From UBA3537 sp049889395 (GTDB taxonomy: Bacteria; Bacteroidota; Bacteroidia; Flavobacteriales; Flavobacteriaceae): DNA of 21,767 bases. Made by a program: the position numbers and the translations under genes. Where the stretch lies: NCBI GenBank assembly GCA_049889395.1, contig JBMHDM010000028.1, positions 1 through 21,767 on the forward strand. Direction: 5' to 3'. Shown piece by piece: positions 7,349-15,393 of the stretch. The notes under the pieces were generated by a model, which saw only the letters and a program-made list of their open reading frames with translations, was not told the origin of the DNA and did not search any database. Position 1 is the first letter of the stretch. Every line of letters starts with the position of its first letter.

Positions 7349-8057
7349 ATCTTCGTTCTCTTTTTTGGTAGTTAGCTATAGCTTCATATAAATGATCGTC
7401 TCTGAAATCAGGCCAATAGACGGATGTAAAATACAATTCAGCGTATGCGATTTGCCATAAAAGAAAGTTACTTAAACGTTGTTCACCACTCGTTCTGATT
7501 AATAAATCGACGTCCGGTAAATTTCGGGTGTAAAGATGCTGATTTATTACCGATTCATCAATTTTTTCTGGAGAAATTATCTTTTTTTTGATCTTTTGTC
7601 CAATTTCACTCATACAACGGGTTAACTCATCTCTTGAACCATAGCTTAAAGCGAGGTTTAGTGTCATTCTCGTATTGGACGCTGTCGCTTTGATTACTTG
7701 CGCTAATTCTTTTGAAACTTTCTCAGGAAGCGCGTTTAAATTGCCAATGGCACTAAGACGGATATTATGTTTTTGCAGTGTATCCATCTCCTTACGTAAG
7801 GATGTAATTAGCAACTGCATCAGGGTTTTAACTTCAAGTTTTGGGCGTTTCCAATTTTCTGTAGAAAAAGCATATAAAGTTAAATTTTCAATTCCAATTT
7901 TTGCACAAGTTTCTACTGTTGCCTTGACTGCTTTTGTTCCGTTTTCGTGACCAAATACTCGTAAACGTCCTTTTTCTTTTGCCCAACGCCCATTACCATC
8001 CATTATAATGGCAATGTGTCTTGGGAGTGGGTGATGTTTTATCTTATCTAAATTCAT
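7320..8057 (-). CDS. uppS: Isoprenyl transferase (undecaprenyl diphosphate synthase)
   Basis: Adds cis-isoprene units to farnesyl diphosphate to make the C55 carrier lipid for peptidoglycan and surface polysaccharides; acts at the inner face of the cytoplasmic membrane. 245 residues. Key family motifs are all present: IAIIMDGNGRWAK with the catalytic Asp20, LYAFSTENWKRP, and DLLIRTSGEQRLSNFLLWQ followed by AELYFTSVYWPDF. The start is the ATG at 8057. The longer frame would begin with TTG at 8090 inside the preceding gene and adds nothing conserved. The ATG follows the porG stop after a single base, and the 3' end overlaps the bamA start by 29 bases, so porG, uppS and bamA form a tight operon. 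Confidence 0.96.
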   Translation of the reverse strand: MNLDKIKHHPLPRHIAIIMDGNGRWAKEKGRLRVFGHENGTKAVKATVETCAKIGIENLTLYAFSTENWKRPKLEVKTLMQLLITSLRKEMDTLQKHNIRLSAIGNLNALPEKVSKELAQVIKATASNTRMTLNLALSYGSRDELTRCMSEIGQKIKKKIISPEKIDESVINQHLYTRNLPDVDLLIRTSGEQRLSNFLLWQIAYAELYFTSVYWPDFRDDHLYEAIANYQKRERRFGKTSEQLI

Positions 8058-8058
8058 T

Positions 8059-8745
8059 TTAATAACTACAAAAACAAGGGTTTCTGCCAAAAGTATAAGT
8101 TAAAGTAAATCCACTAAATACATACCAATCAGTATTATTAAAATTTCCAAATTTCAGATAATTTAATTCTTTAGTGTCCGGGACACTGCCATCAATTTCA
8201 TCAGAAAAAGTATACCTTGCTGCAATTTCTATTCCAAAAATGAGGTGTTCTGTAAGCGTCGTTTTAAATCCTATTGCAATAGGAATTCCATAAGCGTTAC
8301 TTCTTGTTTTTTCTGAAACAAGCCTATTGTTATTGTAATAAAAATTGGGGTGATTCAAGAGACTAACACCAGTGTAGATATATGGCGAAAAATTAAAACT
8401 TCGCCTGTGAAGGTCAAAATCTAAAAATGTAAACTCTATTCCGGCCGATACCTCCAATGATCTGGCATTGAAATTATAGCCCCTGATTTCTCTTTTTGGA
8501 TCACCAGACAAATCATCGTTACCAAACATGGTGGTGTATATTAAACTAGCTCGAAAGGAGTGTCTTGGGCTTCTATTCCATCTGACAAGTCCGCCAAAGG
8601 CCAGCTTTTTTGGCGCAATGAATGTTGTGGATCCTACATCGCCAATAAAATTGGACCCCCCTCCAAATATTCCTACCTCATAGATTTGAGCATACCCTAG
8701 TGTGAAACCAAACAGAAAGAGGAGAAGAAAGTTAGGGTTTTTCAT
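8059..8745 (-). CDS. porG: DUF6089 outer-membrane barrel protein, PorG-like T9SS component
   Basis: 228 residues. A 20-residue signal peptide ends LGYAQ, followed directly by IYEVGIFGGGSNFIGDVG, a typical first barrel strand. The rest alternates short aromatic strands and turns, for example YIYTGVSLLNHPNFYYNN and WYVFSGFTLTYTFGR. This is the DUF6089 family. Its Porphyromonas gingivalis member PorG is an outer-membrane protein bound to the PorK/PorN ring of the type IX system, and as I recall it also lies beside uppS and the Omp85 gene. The name therefore rests on family recall and gene order, not on an alignment. It is the first gene of the operon with uppS and bamA, behind a consensus promoter. 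The protein ends in a short Cys/Tyr segment (CFCSY), slightly unusual for a barrel terminus. Confidence 0.8.
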   Translation of the reverse strand: MKNPNFLLLFLFGFTLGYAQIYEVGIFGGGSNFIGDVGSTTFIAPKKLAFGGLVRWNRSPRHSFRASLIYTTMFGNDDLSGDPKREIRGYNFNARSLEVSAGIEFTFLDFDLHRRSFNFSPYIYTGVSLLNHPNFYYNNNRLVSEKTRSNAYGIPIAIGFKTTLTEHLIFGIEIAARYTFSDEIDGSVPDTKELNYLKFGNFNNTDWYVFSGFTLTYTFGRNPCFCSY

Positions 8746-8762
8746 GTCATTACAGATGAGTG

Positions 8763-8793
8763 CAAATATAACAAAATTGGAATCCGTTCAAAA
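8763..8793 (-). promoter_or_regulatory. Promoter of the porG-uppS-bamA operon
   Basis: On the minus strand TTTTG is followed 18 bases later by TATATTTG (8770-8763), an exact TAnnTTTG -7 box in the Bacteroidota arrangement. The box ends 17 bases before the porG ATG, predicting a leader of roughly 10 bases. This is the best promoter seen for the envelope block. Confidence 0.65.
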
Positions 8794-8840
8794 TAGATAA
8801 ACTGGACTTTAAGTTAACTGAAAATAGCTTAAAATATTGT

Positions 8841-9722
8841 TTAATTTCTTTGGTCTGCACCCCAAAGTAGTTTTTTGCGTAATGTTTCAATAAATGAACC
8901 GCCTTCAAGCTCAATCATATTGATGTGATAAGGTGCAGCTGTGATTGTTATTTCTGTACTACTTTTGAGGGAATTAATTCTAGAGTCCAAAGAAACCAAA
9001 AATTCATCTTCGCGTCCGCTTACACGAAGCTTTATTTTATGTTTAGCTGAGATAACAAGAGGGCGTGCATTTAAATTGTGGGGTGCAATGGGAGTGAGAA
9101 CTAAACTATCCGATTCGGGCATAATTACGGGTCCACCACAGCTCAAAGAATATCCTGTAGAACCTGTTGGAGTTGATATAATCAGGCCATCAGCCCAGTA
9201 TGTAGTCAAATATTCTTCATCAAGCCAAGTTTCAATGCTGATCATAGAAGTCGTGTTTTTTCTGCTTACAGCAATCTCATTTAATGCGAAATCTAAATTA
9301 AATTTTTTGGAATCATTCTCCATGACAAGATTTAATACACTGCGCTTAGAAAGGCGATATTGACCCTTTAAGATTTGCCCTAATGCGCTATGAATGGCGT
9401 CAGTACGAATTGTAGCTAAAAATCCTAGTCGACCTGTATTGATGCCAACGATATGGATCCCTAAATCTTTGACCAGTGTGATTGCTCTTAGAATGGTTCC
9501 ATCACCCCCAATACTGATGAGCAAATTAAAAGAAGTATCCAGGGATTCAAATGTTTCAAAGTTGTAGGAATGTAACTTTAGATCAGAGTGTGATAAAATG
9601 GAATTGTAAAACTGTTTTTCAACAAAAACACTTGAAGCTGTTTCTTTTAGATATTTAGAAACCGTTTCAATAGTTGATTTTGATCTAGCGTTATATTTCG
9701 GGCCGTAAATTGCTATTTTCAT
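8841..9722 (-). CDS. nadK: NAD kinase
   Basis: Phosphorylates NAD to NADP in the cytoplasm, using ATP or polyphosphate. 293 residues, normal for the family. The glycine-rich GGDGT motif with the catalytic Asp74 sits in LLISIGGDGTILRA, followed by GINTGRLGFLA. The second signature has the Asn-Glu pair in FALNEIAV and the run WADGLIISTPTGSTGYSLS. The start is the ATG at 9722, at the family's usual MKIAIYG opening. It lies 10 bases after the CBS-domain gene and is probably cotranscribed with it. No clear terminator follows; the porG promoter begins about 50 bases downstream. Confidence 0.97.
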   Translation of the reverse strand: MKIAIYGPKYNARSKSTIETVSKYLKETASSVFVEKQFYNSILSHSDLKLHSYNFETFESLDTSFNLLISIGGDGTILRAITLVKDLGIHIVGINTGRLGFLATIRTDAIHSALGQILKGQYRLSKRSVLNLVMENDSKKFNLDFALNEIAVSRKNTTSMISIETWLDEEYLTTYWADGLIISTPTGSTGYSLSCGGPVIMPESDSLVLTPIAPHNLNARPLVISAKHKIKLRVSGREDEFLVSLDSRINSLKSSTEITITAAPYHINMIELEGGSFIETLRKKLLWGADQRN

Positions 9723-9732
9723 CTCATCAAAA

Positions 9733-10389
9733 TTACAAATTTAAATACCGGTCCAAGTAAGCAGAACGATCTTTTAAGGTTTTGAGAAAACTATCGTCTT
9801 CATGACCATATAAAATGTTGTATCCGTAACGTCTAAAAGTTTCAAAAACGGAACTTAATCCAGAGTTTTCAATTTTGACAGTAACTTGCGCCATATCGTT
9901 ATTAATTCTTGATACAAAAACCCCCAATAATCTGACATTATTGGATTCTACAATTTGACAAATTTCACTGAAAGAAAAATCGTTATATGCTTTTTCAATG
10001 ATGATGATGCCACCCGGTTCCGAAAAAAATGGGGTTTTATTAAATAACGCAATGATATCGACAAGTTGATAATACCCCAAATAGTTGTTTTCTGAGTCCA
10101 GAACTGGCATCACATTAGAATCGTGGCTTGCAAATGACTCTAGTACATCGAGCCATATTGAGGTTTTTCTAGTAAAAAAACCCTCAATGGCATAGAGAAC
10201 ATCACTTACTTTTTGATCCGGTTCAAAACAATAAATATCGGTTTCTGAAAGGCACCCCAAATAAATTCCACCTTTTTGAATGGGGATATGAGAATAGGTT
10301 AATTGATTGAATACCTCCTGAATCTCTCGAATAGGGGTATCCATTTCAAAAGGTTTAATATCATTAATGATGAATTGATTTAGTGGCAT
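9733..10389 (-). CDS. CBS-pair protein with C-terminal ACT-like domain
   Basis: 218 residues, soluble, with no signal peptide or membrane segment. Residues ~8-118 form two CBS motifs: SHIPIQKGGIYLGCLSETDI in the first, and NVMPVLDSENNYLGYYQLVD in the second. CBS pairs usually bind adenine nucleotides. Residues ~126-195, opening GGIIIIEKAYNDFSFSEICQ and containing NVRLLGVFVSRINND, have the strand-helix pattern and length of an ACT domain, a small-ligand sensor. No catalytic domain is present, so it looks purely regulatory. Its position 10 bases upstream of nadK, opposite pdxJ, suggests sensing of an adenylate or NAD-related ligand, which is inference. Its function in Bacteroidota is, as far as I know, unassigned. 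Confidence 0.8.
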   Translation of the reverse strand: MPLNQFIINDIKPFEMDTPIREIQEVFNQLTYSHIPIQKGGIYLGCLSETDIYCFEPDQKVSDVLYAIEGFFTRKTSIWLDVLESFASHDSNVMPVLDSENNYLGYYQLVDIIALFNKTPFFSEPGGIIIIEKAYNDFSFSEICQIVESNNVRLLGVFVSRINNDMAQVTVKIENSGLSSVFETFRRYGYNILYGHEDDSFLKTLKDRSAYLDRYLNL

Positions 10390-10453
10390 AGGATTGTTCT
10401 TATTATATCTTGCAAATTAATCAAAAATTGTACATTTTAAGCGAAGTACTTTG

Positions 10454-10461
10454 TATTTTTG
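10454..10461 (+). promoter_or_regulatory. -7 box of the pdxJ promoter
   Basis: TATTTTTG matches TAnnTTTG and ends 17 bases before the chosen pdxJ ATG. A TTG at 10428-10430 lies 23 bases upstream, a little farther than the usual spacing. It makes a start at 10410 impossible, because that codon would be upstream of the transcript start. Confidence 0.55.
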
Positions 10462-10478
10462 CGCACAAATACGCAACG

Positions 10479-11192
10479 ATGACAAAATTAAGTGTTAATA
10501 TCAACAAAATTGCCACCCTCAGAAATGCAAGAGGCGGAGATGTTCCTAATGTTGTTCAGTTCGCCAAAGATGTTCAAGCGTTTGGTGCGCAGGGTGTTAC
10601 CATACATCCTAGACCCGACCAACGGCACATCAGATATCAAGATGCGTATGATTTAAAGCCTGTTGTGACAACCGAATATAACATTGAAGGAAATCCGATT
10701 TCAAAATTTATAGACTTGGTACTACAGCTAAAACCGACTCAAGTTACGCTAGTCCCCGACGCGGAAGACGCTATTACAAGTAATGCCGGTTGGGATTGTA
10801 AAAAACACCAAACATTTTTGTCTGATATTATTAAAGAATTTAAAAATAGTGGGATACGAACTTCAATCTTTTTAGATCCAATTCCAGATCAAGTTGAGGC
10901 CGCTAAAGCTACAGGGGCTGATCGAATTGAGCTTTACACTGAGCATTTTGCTAAACAATATTCTCTTCAAAATTTTGAAGCCATAAAACCTTACGCAAAA
11001 TGTGCAGAATTGGCTAATGAAATGGGCTTGGGTGTCAATGCTGGTCATGATTTATCCTTAGAGAATATTGGTTTTTTCAAAGCGCATATTCCTGATCTTT
11101 TGGAAGTTTCTATTGGTCATGCTCTGATATCAGAAAGTTTATATTTTGGAATTGAAAACGTCATAAATATGTACAAAAACCGACTAAAGTAG
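10479..11192 (+). CDS. pdxJ: Pyridoxine 5'-phosphate synthase
   Basis: Condenses 1-deoxyxylulose 5-phosphate with 3-amino-2-oxopropyl phosphate to give pyridoxine phosphate in vitamin B6 synthesis; a cytoplasmic TIM barrel. 237 residues, the normal length. Motifs in order: KLSVNINKIATLRNARGG, TIHPRPDQRHI, LVPDAEDAITSNAGWD, ELYTE, GLGVNAGHDLS and LEVSIGHALI. The ATG at 10479 opens with the conserved LSVNIN run. A longer frame from 10410 adds 23 unrelated residues and would precede the promoter's -7 box. The downstream hydrolase ATG follows the stop after one base, so the two are cotranscribed. It is divergent from the CBS-nadK pair. Confidence 0.97.
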   Translation: MTKLSVNINKIATLRNARGGDVPNVVQFAKDVQAFGAQGVTIHPRPDQRHIRYQDAYDLKPVVTTEYNIEGNPISKFIDLVLQLKPTQVTLVPDAEDAITSNAGWDCKKHQTFLSDIIKEFKNSGIRTSIFLDPIPDQVEAAKATGADRIELYTEHFAKQYSLQNFEAIKPYAKCAELANEMGLGVNAGHDLSLENIGFFKAHIPDLLEVSIGHALISESLYFGIENVINMYKNRLK

Positions 11193-11193
11193 C

Positions 11194-11958
11194 ATGATTC
11201 TACATTCCAGAATTATTGGTCAGGGAACCCCTTTTTTGATTCTTCACGGATTTTTAGGAATGGGTGATAACTGGAAAACTCTAGCGATGCGGTTTTCAAA
11301 ATTGGGGTATCAAGTACATTTGATTGATCAAAGGAATCATGGCAGAAGTTTCCACAACAATGTCTTTGATTATGAGGCTATGGCCAAAGATCTTTTGGGA
11401 TATTGTCAGTTTCATGAGATTAAACAATGTGTTATTTTAGGACACTCTATGGGTGGTAAAACAGCGATGATGTTCGCCGCAAAGTATCCTGAATTTATAA
11501 AGAAATTAATCATTGCAGATATTGCACCGCGCTATTATCCCGTGCATCACGATGCTATTTTAGAAGGCTTAAACGCTTTAGATTTCTCTGAAATTCAAAC
11601 CCGAAAACAAGCCGATGAATATCTTTCAAACTATATTCCAGAACTGGGAGTTCGTCAATTTTTATTGAAAAATTTATATTGGGTATCACCAGGTCAGCTG
11701 GGGTTACGGCTCAATTTAACCGCATTGACTGCCAACGTCCAGGAAGTTGGCGAGGCCTTACCGTCTCACTTTTCTATACCTGCTCAAACATTATTTTTAC
11801 GAGGAGATCGATCGGAATACATCAGTAAATCTGATGAAAATTTGATATCAATGCAATGTCCAAACTCAGCCTTAGAAACTATCACAAATGCAGGTCATTG
11901 GCTTCATGCCGAAAATCCTAATGCGTTTTTTAAGGCCGTAGAGCAATTTTTGTCTTGA
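11194..11958 (+). CDS. Alpha/beta hydrolase (YbfF-like esterase)
   Basis: 254 residues with the alpha/beta-hydrolase fold and no signal peptide. The oxyanion-loop motif is ILHGFLGMGDNW, followed by DQRNHGRS. The nucleophile elbow is LGHSMGG with Ser85. The likely acid is Asp205 in FLRGDRSEYI, and the catalytic His235 lies in NAGHWLHAENP. The overall pattern matches the YbfF-type acyl esterases, which act on short acyl-CoA or ester substrates in vitro; the natural substrate is unknown. It is separated from pdxJ by one base, but no link to vitamin B6 can be seen beyond cotranscription. No clear terminator follows. Confidence 0.9.
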   Translation: MILHSRIIGQGTPFLILHGFLGMGDNWKTLAMRFSKLGYQVHLIDQRNHGRSFHNNVFDYEAMAKDLLGYCQFHEIKQCVILGHSMGGKTAMMFAAKYPEFIKKLIIADIAPRYYPVHHDAILEGLNALDFSEIQTRKQADEYLSNYIPELGVRQFLLKNLYWVSPGQLGLRLNLTALTANVQEVGEALPSHFSIPAQTLFLRGDRSEYISKSDENLISMQCPNSALETITNAGHWLHAENPNAFFKAVEQFLS

Positions 11959-11977
11959 TTTTCAGAATATCAAAATA

Positions 11978-12008
11978 TTTGTACTCCATCAAAAATGTTG
12001 TACTTTTG
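11978..12008 (+). promoter_or_regulatory. Promoter of trigger factor gene
   Basis: TTTG at 11978-11981 and TACTTTTG at 12001-12008 are 19 bases apart, a very close match to the Bacteroidota TTTG-N19-TAnnTTTG arrangement. The -7 box ends 24 bases before the tig ATG. Confidence 0.7.
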
Positions 12009-12032
12009 CCACCCAATTTTTAAGTCATTAAA

Positions 12033-13358
12033 ATGAATATAACTAGAGAAAACAAAGACGCCCTGAATGCTGTCGTTACCATCAATATCGAAAAAAGCGA
12101 TTATGCAGACAAAGTCAACAACATCCTTTCAGACTACAGAAAATCGGCCAATGTACCTGGGTTTAGAAAAGGTCAAGTTCCCATGGGATTGGTAAAAAAA
12201 CAATATGGTAAAGCCGTTACAATTGATGAGGTTAATAAGCTTCTTCAAGAGTCTCTAGGGAAATATTTGACCGAAGAGAAATTGGATGTTTTGGGAAGTC
12301 CACTGCCAACTCCACAAGACGATATTGATTGGGATGCAGAGACGATTTCATTTAACTTTGAAATTGGATTGAGTCCAGAATTTGATATTAAACTCAAGGG
12401 AAGAAAAGCCCTCCCACACTACATTATTCAAGCTGGTGATAAGTTGATTCAGGACCAAATTACAAACATTCAAAAGCAATATGGTCAATTGATCTCTAAA
12501 TCAGAAGTGTCTGAAGGAGATGAAATTACAGGTGTGTTTTTTAATGACGAAGCGGGCATAGAATCTACTACCACAATCACAACCGACAAACTCAAAGGAA
12601 AAACCAATCTTAAAAAATTCCTAGGGGCTAAAGTTGGTGACATTATTACGGTAAAAACGAAAGGACTATTTAATGATAGTCACGATTTGATGACCTATTT
12701 AAAAGTTGACCATGATGCCGCTCACGAGTTAAATGTTCAAGTTACATTTTCCATTAATGAAATTAACACACGTGGATTGGCCGATTTAGATCAAGAATTA
12801 TTTGATAAATTGTTTGGAAAAGATGTAGTCAAAACGGTAACCGAATTAAAAGACAAGCTCAAAGCAGATGCTGAAAAACAATTCATTCAACAATCTGATC
12901 AAAAACTGCTTAATGACGTTACGGAATATTTGGTTGAAAACACCAAATTTGACTTACCTCAAGATTTTTTACAAAAGTGGTTACAAACCGCAGGAGATCA
13001 AATATTAACTGAAGCAGAAGCAAAAGCGGAATATGAAAAATCCGAAAAAAGCATGCGCTATCAGTTGATTGAAAGCAAGCTCATTGTTGAGAACAATCTC
13101 CAAGTTGATTTTGAGCAACTCAAAGCCTTTGCGTCAGATCAAATTAAGGCTCAAATGGCTCAATTCGGACAATTGAATCCAACAGAAAAAGAAGTCGAGG
13201 ATATTGTTGCCCGTGTAATGTCAAATCAAGACGAAGTTAAACGAATGTCTGAACAATTAACCAGTCAAAAACTCTTGGCCTTTTATAAAGACAATGCCAA
13301 GCTGAAGTCTAAAACATTGAGCTACGACGCTTTTGTTAAAGAGGTTTATGGCAAATAA
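12033..13358 (+). CDS. tig: Trigger factor
   Basis: Ribosome-associated chaperone that meets nascent chains at the exit tunnel. 441 residues, normal. The ribosome-binding signature is VPGFRKGQVP (Gly43-Phe44-Arg45-Lys46). The middle segment, about 155-255, occupies the FKBP position but is short and poorly conserved, with no clear proline-isomerase pattern. Isomerase activity is therefore doubtful. The C-terminal helical chaperone arms run from about 260 to the end and contain QFGQLNPTEKEVEDIV. It is followed by a terminator and then clpP and clpX, the classic tig-clpP-clpX order. A good promoter precedes it, so expression seems separate from clpP. Confidence 0.96.
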   Translation: MNITRENKDALNAVVTINIEKSDYADKVNNILSDYRKSANVPGFRKGQVPMGLVKKQYGKAVTIDEVNKLLQESLGKYLTEEKLDVLGSPLPTPQDDIDWDAETISFNFEIGLSPEFDIKLKGRKALPHYIIQAGDKLIQDQITNIQKQYGQLISKSEVSEGDEITGVFFNDEAGIESTTTITTDKLKGKTNLKKFLGAKVGDIITVKTKGLFNDSHDLMTYLKVDHDAAHELNVQVTFSINEINTRGLADLDQELFDKLFGKDVVKTVTELKDKLKADAEKQFIQQSDQKLLNDVTEYLVENTKFDLPQDFLQKWLQTAGDQILTEAEAKAEYEKSEKSMRYQLIESKLIVENNLQVDFEQLKAFASDQIKAQMAQFGQLNPTEKEVEDIVARVMSNQDEVKRMSEQLTSQKLLAFYKDNAKLKSKTLSYDAFVKEVYGK

Positions 13359-13374
13359 GATCATAAATATTTTA

Positions 13375-13405
13375 AAAAAAAGCACTTTTTCGGAAGTGCT
13401 TTTTT
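13375..13405 (+). terminator. Rho-independent terminator between tig and clpP
   Basis: AGCACTT (13381-13387) and AAGTGCT (13394-13400) pair around TTTCGG and are flanked by A7 before and T5 after. The A/T flanks extend the stem and make it work on either strand. It lies 22 bases after the tig stop. Confidence 0.88.
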
Positions 13406-13441
13406 GTACACTGAAAATAAATTAACCTTCGAAAATAATAG

Positions 13442-13449
13442 TATATTTA
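13442..13449 (+). promoter_or_regulatory. Possible -7 box of the clpP-clpX operon
   Basis: TATATTTA differs from TAnnTTTG only at the last base and ends 21 bases before the clpP ATG. No -33 element is obvious. A promoter is expected here because a terminator separates tig from clpP. Confidence 0.35.
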
Positions 13450-13470
13450 CACTCTCAAACAACATATATT

Positions 13471-14148
13471 ATGGATTACGGACAAGAATTTAAACAATTT
13501 GCCACTAAAGATCAGGGGATAAGTAGCACCTATTTTGATAAGATTGTTAGCAGTATGACTCCAATGGGGTTAACCCCAAATATCATCGAAGAGCGACAAA
13601 TGAATATCGCTATTTTTGATGTATTTTCTCGTCTTATGATGGACCGTATTATTTTTCTGGGCACAGCCATAAATGATCAGGTCGCTAATATTATTCAAGC
13701 TCAATTGTTGTTTTTAGAAAGCACAGATTCCTCAAAAGATATTCAGATTTACATCAATTCGCCAGGGGGAAGTGTGTATGCTGGACTTGGAATTTATGAT
13801 ACGATGCAACTCATCAAACCAGATGTAGCCACCATATGTACAGGGATGGCGGCCTCCATGGGTGCCGTTTTGTTGTGTGCTGGCGAAAAAGGAAAACGAA
13901 GTGGCTTGACACATTCCAGAGTCATGATTCATCAGCCTCTAGGAGGCGCTCAAGGTCAAGCTAGTGATATTGAAATAACAGCTCGCGAAATTTTAACCCT
14001 AAAAGAGGAACTATACAATATCATTTCTAAACATACCGGGCAAGATTACGACAAAGTTTATGCAGACAGTGACCGAGATTACTGGATGAAAGCTGACAAA
14101 GCCCTAGAATATGGTATGATTGATGAGATTCTTTCAAATAAATCTTAA
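13471..14148 (+). CDS. clpP: ATP-dependent Clp protease proteolytic subunit
   Basis: Serine peptidase that forms the barrel of the ClpXP protease in the cytoplasm. 225 residues, slightly longer than the enterobacterial form because of an N-terminal extension of about 30 residues. The catalytic triad is visible: Ser129 in GMAASMGAVLL, His154 in RVMIHQPLGG and Asp203 in DRDYWM. The NSPGGSVYAGLGIYD oxyanion region is intact. The clpX start follows 15 bases after the stop, so both subunits come from one message. Confidence 0.97.
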   Translation: MDYGQEFKQFATKDQGISSTYFDKIVSSMTPMGLTPNIIEERQMNIAIFDVFSRLMMDRIIFLGTAINDQVANIIQAQLLFLESTDSSKDIQIYINSPGGSVYAGLGIYDTMQLIKPDVATICTGMAASMGAVLLCAGEKGKRSGLTHSRVMIHQPLGGAQGQASDIEITAREILTLKEELYNIISKHTGQDYDKVYADSDRDYWMKADKALEYGMIDEILSNKS

Positions 14149-14163
14149 CAAAAGAACATCTCC

Positions 14164-15393
14164 ATGGCAACTGAAGTTTTAGAATGCTCTTTTTGTGGTA
14201 AGCAAAAAGCCGACACCAATCTTCTCATAGCAGGGTTAGATGCACACATTTGTGACCGCTGTATTGAACAAGCCCATGGTATTGTTGCTGAAGAAATTAA
14301 ACATAAAGGACAAGATCTATCATCAGAACTCGTACTAAAAAAACCACAAGACATTAAATCGTTTTTGGACACCTATGTGATTGGTCAAGACCAAACCAAA
14401 AAAGTGATGGCTGTGGCAGTTTACAACCACTACAAACGCTTGCTTCAACCCACTAATGACGATGATATTGAGATACAAAAGAGTAATATTATCATGGTCG
14501 GTCAAACAGGAACGGGTAAAACCTTGATAGCCAAAACTATAGCCAAAATGCTTAATGTCCCATTGGCCATAGTCGATGCTACCGTTATGACTGAGGCAGG
14601 GTATGTAGGAGAAGATGTAGAAAGCATGCTAACACGATTACTTCAAGCAGCTGATTACGATAAGGAAAAGGCCGAAAGAGGTATTGTTTTTATTGATGAA
14701 ATTGATAAAATTGCTCGGAAAAGTGATAACCCCTCCATCACCAGAGATGTCTCTGGAGAGGGCGTACAGCAAGCCCTTTTAAAATTATTGGAAGGTACTG
14801 TGGTTAATGTGCCACCTAAGGGAGGAAGAAAACACCCCGATCAAAAATTTATTGAAGTCAATACAGAAAATATTCTATTTATAGCTGGCGGTGCTTTTGA
14901 CGGTATAGAACGTCATATTTCTAAACGTTTAAATATGGCTGCCATAGGATACAAATCGGTACAAGAAGGGAATAAAATTGACGATCAAAACCTCTTGCAA
15001 TATATCACTCCAAAAGATTTAAAAGACTTTGGCTTGATTCCAGAAATTATTGGCCGTTTACCAGTTTTGACTCATATGAATCCGCTAGACGTTTCAACTC
15101 TTCGAGCCATTTTAACTGAGCCCAAAAATGCAATAGTAAAGCAGTATAAAAAATTGTTTGAAATGGACCATATTGCATTGACATTTGAGGACGAGGCCTT
15201 GGATTTTATAGTACATAAAGCGGTAGAGTACAAGTTGGGAGCCAGAGGCTTACGATCGTTATGTGAAGAAATTTTGACTGACGCTATGTTTACCCTTCCT
15301 GGAACGGATGAAACATCATTAATTGTCGATAAATCCTATGCTGAAGAACACCTCAGTCGCAATCGATTCAAACGACTTAAAGCGGTTTCTTAA
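14164..15393 (+). CDS. clpX: ATP-dependent Clp protease ATP-binding subunit
   Basis: AAA+ unfoldase that feeds substrates into ClpP. 409 residues. The N-terminal zinc domain has Cys8, Cys11, Cys30 and Cys33. Walker A is GQTGTGKT (113-120) and Walker B is IVFIDEIDKI (Asp178, Glu179). The pore and sensor region contains ITRDVSGEGVQQALLKLLEG, and sensor 2 is LGARGLR (Arg361). The ClpP-docking loop reads IGY at 261-263 in place of the IGF of E. coli, a conservative change. The stop overlaps the convergent GH3 gene's stop by four bases (TTAA at 15390-15393). Confidence 0.97.
   Translation: MATEVLECSFCGKQKADTNLLIAGLDAHICDRCIEQAHGIVAEEIKHKGQDLSSELVLKKPQDIKSFLDTYVIGQDQTKKVMAVAVYNHYKRLLQPTNDDDIEIQKSNIIMVGQTGTGKTLIAKTIAKMLNVPLAIVDATVMTEAGYVGEDVESMLTRLLQAADYDKEKAERGIVFIDEIDKIARKSDNPSITRDVSGEGVQQALLKLLEGTVVNVPPKGGRKHPDQKFIEVNTENILFIAGGAFDGIERHISKRLNMAAIGYKSVQEGNKIDDQNLLQYITPKDLKDFGLIPEIIGRLPVLTHMNPLDVSTLRAILTEPKNAIVKQYKKLFEMDHIALTFEDEALDFIVHKAVEYKLGARGLRSLCEEILTDAMFTLPGTDETSLIVDKSYAEEHLSRNRFKRLKAVS

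Noticed and set aside
10410..10478. N-terminal extension of PdxJ
   Set aside because: It precedes the likely promoter -7 box and is not part of the enzyme family.
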